From an uncultured Gemmatimonadales bacterium (GTDB taxonomy: Bacteria; Gemmatimonadota; Gemmatimonadetes; JACCXV01; JAHWKZ01), in NCBI GenBank assembly GCA_947259315.1, contig CAMYLR010000003.1, positions 110,001 to 174,000 on the forward strand: DNA of 64,000 nucleotides, read 5' to 3'. Below, piece by piece: positions 53,716-62,406 of the stretch. The notes below the pieces were generated by a model. It was not told the DNA's origin, made no database searches, and was given only the letters and a program-made list of their open reading frames with translations. Every line of letters starts with the position of its first letter. Positions within the stretch are counted from its first letter, which is position 1. Both the position numbers and the translations under genes were made by a program.

Positions 53716-54678
53716 TTACCTTTTGACGACCTGGTCGAGCACGCGCAACCAGTTACCACCGAGGATCTTGTGGAGATTCTGGCCGGTCTGGCCCCGACGC
53801 TCGAGTTCGGCGGCGATGAGCGGAAGATCCTCGACTCCGTGAAACCCGGACGGCAACCTCGGGACGCCATCCATGTCCGAGCCGAGCGCGGCGTGTTCGA
53901 CGCCGGCTACATCGACGACCCGCTCGATGTGGTCGACGATCACCGTCCAGTCTGGGTCGGGGCTCCCGGGTGCGAGGTAATCGGAGAAGAAGTTGATCCC
54001 GATGAGGCCGCCGTTCCCGGCTATCGCGCGCAGTTGATCATCGGAGACGTTACGTGGATGGGGCCCATGTGCTTCGGTGGCTGAGTGGCTCACTACGATC
54101 GGATGGCTCGTGCGCTCGATGACATCCCGGAACGTGGTTGGCGCCGCGTGAGATAGATCGATCACCATCCCGATGTCGTTCATCGCGTCGACGACGCTTT
54201 CTCCAAACGGGGATAGCCCACCGAAAACGGGCTCATCGCCGGCGGCATCGCCCAAAGCGTTGGTGTGCATCCAAGTCAGCGTGAGGTAGCGAGCGCCGTG
54301 ATCGTACAGCAACTCGACATTGGCCACGCGTTCCTCAAGTGCGTCGCCATTCTCGACGCCGGCCAGAAGGGCGATCCGTTCATTCGCGGCGGCAGTGACG
54401 ACATCGGCGGCGGTGGTGGCAAAGACCAGGCGGTCGGCATGCGCAGCAGCGGTCTCTTGGACTAACGACAGCAGGTCCCGAGCCCGCTCAAAGGCGCGAT
54501 CGGGTCCAACATCAGGGTCGACCCACGCGGCCATGAAGACCGCGTCCAACCCACCATCGACCATGCGTGGCAGATCGACGTGATTGGACGTCCCTCGGGC
54601 ACCAAAATCGATCCCATCGTCTGCGATCCTGAGCGGGGTGTCGATGTGCCCGTCGAGCACCAGTGCGTCCCGGTACAA
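53716..54678 (-). CDS. Membrane dipeptidase (M19 family)
   Basis: A 320-residue zinc dipeptidase. DALVLDGHIDTP carries the first His-x-Asp ligands; LLAGVENGDAL the bridging Glu; VIDLSHAAPTTF and IVVSHSATEAHG the two later His; and ALGSDMDGVPRLP the Asp of the active site. TTG at 54678 is chosen because GGAGGG stands 6 bases before it and the domain begins two residues later. An upstream start at 54993 would translate a terminator hairpin and give an unrelated low-complexity N-terminus. No signal peptide is seen with this start. Confidence 0.9.
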   Translation of the reverse strand: MYRDALVLDGHIDTPLRIADDGIDFGARGTSNHVDLPRMVDGGLDAVFMAAWVDPDVGPDRAFERARDLLSLVQETAAAHADRLVFATTAADVVTAAANERIALLAGVENGDALEERVANVELLYDHGARYLTLTWMHTNALGDAAGDEPVFGGLSPFGESVVDAMNDIGMVIDLSHAAPTTFRDVIERTSHPIVVSHSATEAHGPHPRNVSDDQLRAIAGNGGLIGINFFSDYLAPGSPDPDWTVIVDHIERVVDVAGVEHAALGSDMDGVPRLPSGFHGVEDLPLIAAELERRGQTGQNLHKILGGNWLRVLDQVVKR

Positions 54679-55035
54679 CTGTGGCCCTCCGTTTTCTCGG
54701 GTCGAGGGAACGATACCCGGCGGGTCACGGGGGGGCCAAAAAGATAGGCGGCCCGCCATATATCGACGGGCCGCCAAATGCGGCTTCTGCCGGGTCAAAC
54801 AGAAACCGCTTGTGATCCCCGGAAGGGGGGCTCCCGGGAATCGGGCCAGGCTATGGACGTGACGCCCCCTGGCATCCGATAAAAGAGACGACCCCCGGCA
54901 GGCGTTTATTCCACCCGACTCGATCCCTGGTAGCGGCTCGCACGCCGGAGCCGTTTGCCGATCTCCGACCCCCTGGCTACTGTCCGTCTCCATGGCCGAT
55001 CCGTACGTGCGAGTCTGTCACGGAGGAGTACAAGG
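54679..55035. other. Structured intergenic region, 357 bases
   Basis: The region separates the dipeptidase gene (minus) from the Fe-S oxidoreductase gene (plus). I see no convincing protein gene. It is rich in inverted repeats: the 9-pair stem at 54747-54775, GCCAGG/CCTGGC around 54845-54872, and CGGCTC/GAGCCG around 54934-54953. A weak plus-strand promoter, TTGCCG-17-TACTGT, ends near 54984. The minus-strand half may be the leader of the dipeptidase message or a separate small RNA. Confidence 0.5.
54738..54775 (-). terminator. Hairpin terminator or attenuator in front of the dipeptidase gene
   Basis: On the minus strand GGCGGCCCG, an 11-base loop and CGGGCCGCC are followed within four bases by TTTTT. 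No gene ends here on this strand, and the dipeptidase SD is 47 bases downstream. A competing small hairpin (GCCGC-ATTTG-GCGGC, 54770-54784) would occupy the 5' arm of the terminator, as in transcription attenuators. Confidence 0.65.
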
Positions 55036-56895
55036 ATGACCTTTGGTGGCTGGGAGAAAGCTCTCCTCGGGGTGCTGCTCGCCGTTTCGCTAGCTCTGAC
55101 GCTCAACGAGCTGGCCCCCAAGTTCCGCTTCATCCTCGCCGGCCACTCCGACCGCGCGAGAACGAACCACCTGGGCAGGCGGATCGCCCGGGTGATCGTA
55201 GAAGTCTTCCTGCAGTGGAGAGTGATCAAGGGACGGCCGATAGTCGGCACGCTGCATGCCTTGGTGTTCTTTGGCTTCGTCCTGTTCGCTCTCGAGACGA
55301 CCGATCACTTTCTCGAGCCTTTTCACGTGCCGCTGCTGGCGTTCCTGTTTGGCAGCGCGGAAGGAGCGGTCAAGCTCTTTTTGGCCGCCGTGGCGGTGCT
55401 CGTCATCATCGGCATCACCGGGCTTTTTATCCGCCGCTTCTTCATGGTGGCTATCTCGCCCGATCCCAAGTCGTGGAGCTCGGGTCTGGTGGCGGTCATG
55501 ATCGTCGTACTGATGGCGACGTATCTGTATGGCCTCACCGAGGCGACCGGGCTGGAGAAACCAAACTGGTGGGTGCATGCGGTCGTCATCCTGGCCTTCC
55601 CGCCGCTGATAACTCGGTCGAAACACCTCCACATCCTGATGGCGCCGATCAATGTGTTCTTCCGGCGTGACCGGCTCGGAGACTATCTGCCCCTCAATCT
55701 GGACCTCGATGCGCTGGCGGAGAGCGAGGAAGAGGTGACGCTAGGGCTCGAGTCGATGAACGATACGCCGTGGAAGATGCGTATGGACTTCGTCACCTGT
55801 GTCGAGTGCAAGCGATGTACGGAGCAATGTCCGGCTGCGATCTCGGGTCAGGAGCTCAGCCCGATGGAGTTCATACTCGATGGTCGTGGCATGATCGGGA
55901 AGGAAGGCGAGGTCATCGGCAACGTCATTAGCACGACCGCGCTGGGCCAATGCACGAGCTGCGGCGCCTGCGAGAACGTCTGTCCGACCGGGATCGAGCA
56001 CCTCGACGTGTTGATCGGCGCGAAACGCGCCCAAGCGCTGGTCTCGGGTCGGGACATGGTGGCCGGTGAATTTCTGGAGACGATAGAGCGGCACGGCAAT
56101 CCGTTCTCGGAACCGGCGAGCGCGCGGCGCGATCTCATCGAAGAGCTCGGCATACCGCTCTACCGCAAAGGCGAAACCGAGTATTTGCTCTGGATGGGCT
56201 GCACGTGGGCTTACAACCAGGATGCTCGTACGAGCTTGATGGCGATGATCAAAGTGCTCGAGCAGGCCGGGGTCAGCTATGGCGTCTTACAGGAGGAGTC
56301 GTGCAGTGGACACCACTCGAGACGTCAGGGGGAGGAGCTCCAGTTTCAAACTCTGGCCGCGGAGAACATCGAGCGTTTCACCGACCAGGCGGTCAGCAAG
56401 ATCGTGGCACCGTGTCCCCACTGTTTGCACACGTTCAGACGCGAGTATCCCACCGTCACCAGTGATCTTTCGGTGGAGACGATTCACCACTCCGAGCTGC
56501 TGCTGGAGTTGATCCGTGACGGCAAGATCAATCTCGAGTCGAAGTCAATGAACGGACGCAAGCTGACCTACCACGATCCCTGCTACTTGGGTCGCTACGA
56601 AGACAGCTACGACGAGCCGCGCGACGTGATCCGCGAAGCCGGGTTCGAGATCGCGGAGTTGCCGCGGAACAGGGAACGATCGTTCTGTTGCGGTGGTGGC
56701 AGCGCGGGTTTCATTCGTGAACAGGACGTGGAGTTCCGTGTCGACCAGGAACGCAAGCGCGAGATCGTGGATTCTGGGGCCGAAGTGCTGATCACGGGTT
56801 GCCCCGAGTGCAAGATGATGCTGGACGCGGCCGTCGATGAGACGATGGATCTCGTCGAACTGGTCGAACGGACGAGCCGCCCGAACTCCCCCTGA
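55036..56895 (+). CDS. Membrane Fe-S oxidoreductase with CCG domains (HdrD/GlcF-like)
   Basis: A protein of about 619 residues. ATG at 55036 follows GGAGGA. The N-terminal 200 residues form about five membrane helices like a NarI-type cytochrome b domain. Two 4Fe-4S motifs follow: Cys255/258/261/265 (CVECKRCTEQCPA) and Cys306/309/312/316 (CTSCGACENVCPTG). Then two CCG domains: ESCSGHHSRR with APCPHCLHTF, and RSFCCGGGSAGF with GCPECKMML. The first CCG motif has CSG where CCG or CTG is usual. It should move electrons between the quinone pool and a flavoprotein partner that is not encoded here. Confidence 0.92.
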   Translation: MTFGGWEKALLGVLLAVSLALTLNELAPKFRFILAGHSDRARTNHLGRRIARVIVEVFLQWRVIKGRPIVGTLHALVFFGFVLFALETTDHFLEPFHVPLLAFLFGSAEGAVKLFLAAVAVLVIIGITGLFIRRFFMVAISPDPKSWSSGLVAVMIVVLMATYLYGLTEATGLEKPNWWVHAVVILAFPPLITRSKHLHILMAPINVFFRRDRLGDYLPLNLDLDALAESEEEVTLGLESMNDTPWKMRMDFVTCVECKRCTEQCPAAISGQELSPMEFILDGRGMIGKEGEVIGNVISTTALGQCTSCGACENVCPTGIEHLDVLIGAKRAQALVSGRDMVAGEFLETIERHGNPFSEPASARRDLIEELGIPLYRKGETEYLLWMGCTWAYNQDARTSLMAMIKVLEQAGVSYGVLQEESCSGHHSRRQGEELQFQTLAAENIERFTDQAVSKIVAPCPHCLHTFRREYPTVTSDLSVETIHHSELLLELIRDGKINLESKSMNGRKLTYHDPCYLGRYEDSYDEPRDVIREAGFEIAELPRNRERSFCCGGGSAGFIREQDVEFRVDQERKREIVDSGAEVLITGCPECKMMLDAAVDETMDLVELVERTSRPNSP

Positions 56896-56933
56896 CCTGA
56901 TCCTTGAAAGGTGACGACAAGCTCTCGACGGCG

Positions 56934-57752
56934 ATGACCCGTCGCCGGTTTCTGACCGCGCTTTCGATAGCCGGAGTCGGGTCGGTGCTCGGCGTGGAGG
57001 GCTTGGTGCTCGGGCCACACCGCTTGACGATCACCCGACATCAGGTCGCAAGCCCCGCGGGAGAGTCCGGGACCCCGCTACGGATCGTTCAGCTGACCGA
57101 CCTCCACCTGCGGGGGCTGGGCGAGTACCAGGAGCGCATCGCGGCCGAGGTCAACACCCTCGACGCGGATGTCCTCGTGCTGACGGGTGACTCGATCGAT
57201 CAACAGAAGCGGTTGGATGTGCTGGGTACTTTTCTCGATTGGCTCGAGAGCCCGCACAAATACGCGATCCTCGGGAACTGGGAGCGGTGGATATTCGGCG
57301 ACGACATCGGACCACTGGAATCGATCTACGCCGCCCGCGACACGCGGTTGCTCGTCAACGAGTCCGTTGAGCACGAGCATCGGGGGCGCTCACTGCTCAT
57401 TACCGGGCTTGACGACTACATCGGCGGCGAAGCCGATTACGAGTTGGCGGTCGGCGATCATCCGGCACCGACCAACCACGTCTTGCTGCAGCACTGTCCG
57501 GAGTTTCGTGACCATCTCGACTCGACCACGCGGAACCCAGACCTGATGCTGGCCGGTCACACCCACGGGGGACAGGTGCAGCTCCTCGGAGTCGCCCCGG
57601 TGCGACCGCGCGGCAGCGGACGGTACGTCCAGGGTTGGTACCGTGATCGCGAGCCCCACCTCTATGTGTCCCCCGGTTTGGGGACGGTCCTCGTGCCGGT
57701 GCGGCTCGGCGCTCCGCCGGAGATCGCCGTCTTCGATTGGATGGTCGCGTAA
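56934..57752 (+). CDS. Exported metallophosphoesterase (YaeI-like)
   Basis: A protein of about 272 residues. The N-terminus TRRRFLTALSIAG is a twin-arginine type signal. Metal-binding blocks: VQLTDLHLRG (DxH), LVLTGDSIDQ (GDxxD), LGNWERW in place of the usual GNH-E/D, and AGHTHGGQVQ (GHxH). The family hydrolyses phosphoesters, in some cases lipid-linked (UDP-diacylglucosamine). ATG at 56934 gives a proper signal; TTG at 56904 is an alternative. The stop shares bases with the next start (TAATG). Confidence 0.9.
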   Translation: MTRRRFLTALSIAGVGSVLGVEGLVLGPHRLTITRHQVASPAGESGTPLRIVQLTDLHLRGLGEYQERIAAEVNTLDADVLVLTGDSIDQQKRLDVLGTFLDWLESPHKYAILGNWERWIFGDDIGPLESIYAARDTRLLVNESVEHEHRGRSLLITGLDDYIGGEADYELAVGDHPAPTNHVLLQHCPEFRDHLDSTTRNPDLMLAGHTHGGQVQLLGVAPVRPRGSGRYVQGWYRDREPHLYVSPGLGTVLVPVRLGAPPEIAVFDWMVA

Positions 57753-58294
57753 TGGGCGTCACCGACGGGGTGGTCCAAAGTCGGTGGCTGGCTCGACGGG
57801 CAGCAGCGTGGGTCGCCCGGCAGCGCGATGCGCACCGACCGTTCGCCCAGCCCCTCGACGGCCAGATGAAGGCCAGACTCGAACCCTACTTCGACGCCCG
57901 AACACTGGCACCGGTTCGGGTGCGCGAGGTTCCACGCATCGACCCGCCTTGGCCGCTGGCGATGATCGACCGCGTTCGTGAGCTACCGCTCGATTTCGAT
58001 TACCTGTGGGGCATCACATTCGTCGACACGATCCTCGTCGCGACCGACGCGGTATCGGAAGAAGAACAGATCCCAAACGTGTTCCATGAATGCGTGCACG
58101 TGGTTCAGTACACACACCTCGGGTTGGTCGGATTCATGCGCCGGTACCTGGAGGAGTGGGTGACTTCCGGTTACAGCTACTGGTCGATCGGGCTCGAACG
58201 CCACGCGTTCGATCTCCAGCGGCGGTTTTCCGATGGAGCGGCTCCGTTCCCTGTTGAGGCCGAGGTCAACGCTCGACTCGCGGTCCCGTTTTAG
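57752..58294 (+). CDS. Small HExxH protein, putative metallopeptidase
   Basis: A 180-residue protein of no family I can name. It has a zincin-type motif NVFHECVHVVQYTHLG (HECVH, about residues 112-116) and a later Glu in GLERHAFDLQ that could be the third metal ligand, about 40 residues on. This recalls the DUF4157-like pattern HExxHxxQ...E-x-x-A. No signal peptide or membrane helix is visible. It directly follows the phosphoesterase gene (TAATG), so they are coupled. Catalytic activity is an inference. Confidence 0.75.
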   Translation: MGVTDGVVQSRWLARRAAAWVARQRDAHRPFAQPLDGQMKARLEPYFDARTLAPVRVREVPRIDPPWPLAMIDRVRELPLDFDYLWGITFVDTILVATDAVSEEEQIPNVFHECVHVVQYTHLGLVGFMRRYLEEWVTSGYSYWSIGLERHAFDLQRRFSDGAAPFPVEAEVNARLAVPF

Positions 58295-58304
58295 CGCGCC
58301 AGGC

Positions 58305-59603
58305 TCAGTACGGGTAAAAACCGTAGAACAGCGCGGAGAGCGCCGCCAGCACCCACATCCCGTTTGATACTTCGCGCGCCCGCCCGGACAGTGTCTTGAA
58401 TACCGCGTACGATACAAATCCGGCCGTCAGACCGATTCCGAGGTCATACGTGAACGCCATCAGCGCCAGCGTGATGAACGCCGGTGCCAGCTCGGTCAGG
58501 TCTCGGTAGTCGAGAGCGGCGGCGGGCTCCACCATGATCATGCCGACGACGATGAGCGCCGGACCGTACGCGGCCGGCGGCACCGCCGACAGGATCGGGG
58601 CGAAGAAGAGCGCCGCCAAGAACCAACCCGCGGTGACGACCGCGGTCCGGCCCGTCCGGCCGCCGGCTTCGATGCCAGCCGCGGACTCGATGTACGTTCC
58701 GCATGTCGTCGTCCCCAGGATCGAACCGGCGACGGTGGCCAGCGCGTCGCACCGGAGCGCCCGCCCCATCCCCGGTAGACGACCCTGCTCGTCGAGCATG
58801 TCGGTGCGGTAGGCGAGACCGATCAGAGTGCCGATCGTGTCGACCAGGTCGAGCACGAAGATCGTCAGGATCACCGAGATGAACCCCCAGCTCAGTGCGG
58901 CCCCCACATCGAGTTGGAGGAACGTGGCGGCGAGGCTCGGCGGCGCGCTGACGATCGCTGCGGGGATCGGCGCGAGCCCGGTCGCCATGGCCGCCAGCGC
59001 GGCGGTGAAGATTCCGATCAGGATGGCGCCGGGGACGCGTCGGACCAAGAGCGCGACGATGAGGACGAAACCCGCTGTCGCCAGCATGACCGAGGGCTCG
59101 TTGAGGTCACCGACCCTGACCGGCACGCCACCCGTGCCGGGGGTGACGATGCCTACGGTCGCGAGTCCGATCATCGCCAGAAAGAGGCCGATGCCGACTG
59201 CAAACGCGCGTTTGAGATTCTCGGGGATCGATTCCGCCAACCACTTCCGGATGCCGAAGATCGACAACATGGTGAACACGGCACCGCTCACGAACACCGC
59301 TCCCAGAGCGGTCTCCCAGCTGTGCCCCATGCGGCCGACGACGGTGTAAGCGATAAACGCATTTTGTCCCATGTAGGGGGCGATCGCGAACGGTCGATTG
59401 GCGTAGAGACCCATCAACAGCGTCCCGAACGCGGCGCTCACGATCGTCGCGACCATCGAGGCGCCAAACGGGATTCCGGCCGCCTCGAGGATCTTCGGGT
59501 TCACGACGATGATGTACGCCATCGTCGCAAACGTCGTCGTCCCGGCGAGAAACTCTCTGCGCCAAGACGAAGCGATCTCGTCTGGGGTTGCCGTAGGTGC
59601 CAT
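58305..59603 (-). CDS. NCS2 family purine-type permease (AzgA-like)
   Basis: A 432-residue transporter with 12-14 membrane helices. EFLAGTTTFATMAYIIVVNP opens it, as in the AzgA (guanine/hypoxanthine) branch; IAPYMGQNAFIAYTVV and TTCGTYIESAAGIEAGGRTG with VVTAGWFLAALFF are the signature helices 1, 3 and 10. It imports nucleobases with protons. The ATG at 59603 is chosen; an upstream start would add a polar stretch not found in the family. Gap of 10 bases to the convergent HExxH gene. Confidence 0.94.
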   Translation of the reverse strand: MAPTATPDEIASSWRREFLAGTTTFATMAYIIVVNPKILEAAGIPFGASMVATIVSAAFGTLLMGLYANRPFAIAPYMGQNAFIAYTVVGRMGHSWETALGAVFVSGAVFTMLSIFGIRKWLAESIPENLKRAFAVGIGLFLAMIGLATVGIVTPGTGGVPVRVGDLNEPSVMLATAGFVLIVALLVRRVPGAILIGIFTAALAAMATGLAPIPAAIVSAPPSLAATFLQLDVGAALSWGFISVILTIFVLDLVDTIGTLIGLAYRTDMLDEQGRLPGMGRALRCDALATVAGSILGTTTCGTYIESAAGIEAGGRTGRTAVVTAGWFLAALFFAPILSAVPPAAYGPALIVVGMIMVEPAAALDYRDLTELAPAFITLALMAFTYDLGIGLTAGFVSYAVFKTLSGRAREVSNGMWVLAALSALFYGFYPY

Positions 59604-59721
59604 GTCGCTGAGCGATCCTAGTAAGACGTTTCCGTGGTCGCCATGCGCTACCGACCCTCCCCGTGGCGGGCACGACCGGTTATTCTCTTGATCGACTCGC
59701 AATCCAGCAGGGAGGTATGCG

Positions 59722-60117
59722 TTGAACGAACAGGCCTCGTCGTCAGAAACCACCGGCTTGGACCCCAAGCTCGGGGGGCTATTGAGCTACGTTGTTCCGC
59801 CGATCACCGGGATCGTCCTTTTTCTGATGGAGAAAAAGGATGAAGTCATTCGCTGGCACGCCGCACAGTCGATCGTGTTCGGTGTCGCGTGGGTCGCGCT
59901 GTGGGTCATCTTCACGGTGTTCTCGACGATCTTGTCGGCCATCGTCCCGATCCTCGGTACGCTGATCGGCTTCTTGATCTGGATCGTTCTCGTTATCGGC
60001 GCGTTCATCCTGTGGGTGATCTGCCTGATCAAGGGGTACTCTGGGGAGAAGTGGCGCATGCCGTTGCTGGCGCAGTACGCGGACCGCATCGTGGCCCCCA
60101 AGCCGGCAAGCCCCTAG
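59722..60117 (+). CDS. DUF4870 family membrane protein
   Basis: A 131-residue protein. GLLSYVVPPITGIVLFLMEK, EVIRWHAAQSIVFGVAW and the two following membrane helices (to about residue 110) are the DUF4870 / Tic20-like pattern. Function of the bacterial family is unknown. TTG start 5 bases after GGGAGG. It is followed closely by a zincin gene on the same strand. Confidence 0.88.
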   Translation: MNEQASSSETTGLDPKLGGLLSYVVPPITGIVLFLMEKKDEVIRWHAAQSIVFGVAWVALWVIFTVFSTILSAIVPILGTLIGFLIWIVLVIGAFILWVICLIKGYSGEKWRMPLLAQYADRIVAPKPASP

Positions 60118-60129
60118 CCACACGGCTCC

Positions 60130-60513
60130 TTGCTCGACGTATCAGCCGAGCGGTTCGAGGCCCTCGTGTCGAAGGCGTTGGACCGCCTGCCGGCCGAATT
60201 CGTCGAGCACCTCGAGAATGTGTCGGTCGTGATCGAAGAGACGCCTGATCCGGATCTCCTGGCGTCGGTGGGTCTCGATCCGGACGATCCAGAAGATGTG
60301 TTGTTCGGACTGTACGAGGGCGTGCCGCTGACCGAACGTCACCACGACGACGTATTGCTTCCCGACCAGATCACGATCTTTTGGCGACCGCTGCTGGAAT
60401 GGGCCGAATCGGAGGACGAAGTCGTCGAGGAAGTGCGGGTCACCGTACTCCACGAGATCGGCCATTTCTTCGGGTTGGACGAAGATCGCCTGGACGAGCT
60501 TGGCTACGCTTGA
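60130..60513 (+). CDS. Zincin-like metallopeptidase family protein
   Basis: A 127-residue protein with TVLHEIGHFFGLDEDRLDEL (HExxHxxG) at the C-terminus and the conserved ILLPDQITIFWRPL-like segment earlier. This is the small acidic metallopeptidase family (PF06262-type) of unknown substrate. TTG start; SD weak. Coupled by position to the DUF4870 gene (12-base gap). Ends one base from the convergent GT39 gene. Confidence 0.9.
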   Translation: MLDVSAERFEALVSKALDRLPAEFVEHLENVSVVIEETPDPDLLASVGLDPDDPEDVLFGLYEGVPLTERHHDDVLLPDQITIFWRPLLEWAESEDEVVEEVRVTVLHEIGHFFGLDEDRLDELGYA

Positions 60514-60514
60514 T

Positions 60515-62140
60515 TTAGCGGTCGGCTTCGATCTCCGCGGGCGTCGGACGGTTGGTGACCAGCAGGTTGCGACGCGTGGACGCCAGCGTCACGACCGGTA
60601 TGCCGGCTCGCTCAGCGATCTGTTCCTTCGCTCGACGCGGAATGACGAACAGCGCTCTCCGAGTTTCACGAAAGCGTTTGTAGAAAACGTCGTCGTCCGC
60701 AAACACAAACGCCCTCCACGACGCATCATCTTCGAACCGCGTTTCGCGACCTTCGGCGGTCACGGTGATCAGACGTTGGTCCAGGTAGAACGGGAAGGCT
60801 CTGGGCCAGCCCCGAAAGGCGATGATCGGCTCGTCCCCGATCTGGTGCTCGGCGGCCGCGACCGCCAGCGGCCGGGATATCTTGAAGAACGATTCGACGC
60901 GTGGGTCGCCCAGCGTAGCGTAGCCCGACACGTAGAGAGCCAGCAGCGGAACCAGACAACCCGCAAAGGCCAAGTCGAACCGCTGCTGTTTAGTTGCCAG
61001 GATGGCGAGCAGTCCGCCGCCAACCGATACCGGACCGGCGATAAGACCGACCGTGCGTAGTGGATCGGGCAGCTCGGCGCGGAAGGCAGCGATCAAGAAA
61101 CCGACACCAAGCGCCATCGTGGCCACGCCCAGCGCTCGGGTCACGGCGCGGGCGCCAGGCCGCTCCGCCGCCGCCCACCACGATCCCGCGAGCAGCGCCA
61201 CCGCGGGGAGCATCGGCAGCGCGTAGTTGACACGCTTAGTCGGGAAGAACGAAAAGACGAGCAGCGGCACGACCGCCCAGACAACGACGTACGGGATGTT
61301 CGGTCTCGGGCGCCGACGGACGAGCTCGAGCACAGCCGGTACGATCCAAGGCCCAGCCGCCCACGCGATCGTGACCACGAAAAACGATATCGGTTGACGC
61401 TCGCCCTCGTAAGGTGACGCGACGCGACCGACCGTCTGGAGCCCGAGCCAGAAGTCGACCAGCTCGGGATGGCGAGCGATAGACGAGATGTACCACGGGA
61501 GCGCGATCGCGATCGCGAGCACTGCGCCAAAGGGGTCCCACAACCGTCGCAGCCGACTCCAGTTACCGCTCCACGCGGCCCACGCGAGCGCCGGCAAGAC
61601 GGTCCACAACAGCATGACGTGGCCCTTGGTCAAGAAACCCGCCCCCAACGCCGCCCACGCCAGCCAGCGCCAACCCCGGGCCGGTGTCGGTCCGGTGCCA
61701 CGGCGGGCCCCATCGGCCGCCAGCACGACCCACATCGTCAGGTACAGGTCGCTGGTAACGCTGCGCGCCAGCGCCAAAAACAGTGGCGCGCTCAACAAGC
61801 AAAGAAGCGCGTACAACCCCGCTCTTGGAGTAGCGGCTGCCGCCCACCGGTACGTCACCGTGAGCACGACCAGCGCCGCGACGAGGAGCCCGATCCGGGC
61901 GCCAAACTCGTCGATCCCGAAGACGGTCATGCCGGCCGCGGTCGCCCAGTACGCGAACGGTGGCTTGTCGAAGTGGACGATGTGGTTGAGGCGTGGGGTC
62001 ATCCAGTCACCGCTGCGCACCATCCGGGCAGCGATCTCGGCGTACCGCGCTTCGGTCGACTCCCAAAGCCCGTACCCCCCCAGATGCCACAGCAGGAGCG
62101 CTGCCGCCGCCACCAACAGAGCCGGCAGCGGTCGGCTCAC
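60515..62140 (-). CDS. GT39 family membrane glycosyltransferase (ArnT/PMT-like)
   Basis: A 541-residue protein with about 12 membrane helices. LWESTEARYAEIAARMVRSG is the first periplasmic loop with the catalytic-type acidic residue of the GT-C fold, followed by LNHIVHFDKPPFAYW. The C-terminal 110 residues are soluble. The family moves sugars from polyprenyl phosphate to lipid A or other acceptors. GTG start overlaps the stop of the small LAB_N gene. It is the last gene of a three-gene unit. Confidence 0.93.
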   Translation of the reverse strand: MSRPLPALLVAAAALLLWHLGGYGLWESTEARYAEIAARMVRSGDWMTPRLNHIVHFDKPPFAYWATAAGMTVFGIDEFGARIGLLVAALVVLTVTYRWAAAATPRAGLYALLCLLSAPLFLALARSVTSDLYLTMWVVLAADGARRGTGPTPARGWRWLAWAALGAGFLTKGHVMLLWTVLPALAWAAWSGNWSRLRRLWDPFGAVLAIAIALPWYISSIARHPELVDFWLGLQTVGRVASPYEGERQPISFFVVTIAWAAGPWIVPAVLELVRRRPRPNIPYVVVWAVVPLLVFSFFPTKRVNYALPMLPAVALLAGSWWAAAERPGARAVTRALGVATMALGVGFLIAAFRAELPDPLRTVGLIAGPVSVGGGLLAILATKQQRFDLAFAGCLVPLLALYVSGYATLGDPRVESFFKISRPLAVAAAEHQIGDEPIIAFRGWPRAFPFYLDQRLITVTAEGRETRFEDDASWRAFVFADDDVFYKRFRETRRALFVIPRRAKEQIAERAGIPVVTLASTRRNLLVTNRPTPAEIEADR

Positions 62141-62406
62141 GCGCGAGCGTCCTCACGGCGTAACAGAACCAAGTTCCGTAAGTAGACAAAGAGACCGCCG
62201 GATTGCCCGAGGATGAACACCGGATCGCGACGCCAGATCGCGTAGCTCAGCAGGATCATCCCGCCGGCGATCGAGAAGTACCAGAACGCCCGCGGCACGA
62301 CGCTTCTTCCGGCGCGTTCGCTGGCTACCCACTGGACGAAGAAACGGCTGAAGAAACACACCTGGCCCAGCAAGCCGATCGCGACCCACAGCTGTACCGT
62401 CGTCAC
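62137..62406 (-). CDS. LAB_N domain membrane protein
   Basis: An 89-residue protein with about three membrane helices. LWVAIGLLGQVCFFSRFFVQ, SVVPRAFWYFSIAGGMILLS and DPVFILGQSGGLFVYLRNLV form the lipid-A-disaccharide synthase N-terminal (LAB_N) domain. GTG at 62406 overlaps the previous stop (GTGA) and follows AAAGGAGG. Stand-alone copies of this domain are often found between a GT2 and a GT39 gene, as here. Its exact job is unknown; lipid-linked sugar handling is likely. Confidence 0.9.
   Translation of the reverse strand: MTTVQLWVAIGLLGQVCFFSRFFVQWVASERAGRSVVPRAFWYFSIAGGMILLSYAIWRRDPVFILGQSGGLFVYLRNLVLLRREDARA

Noticed and set aside
54780-54990. SRP RNA, tmRNA, 6S RNA or RNase P RNA in the structured intergenic region
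   Set aside because: I compared the key conserved motifs by eye on both strands and none was present.
54764-54993. Dipeptidase N-terminal extension of about 100 residues
   Set aside because: It would translate the hairpin and T-run, gives a low-complexity sequence without a signal peptide, and ignores the good SD before the TTG at 54678.
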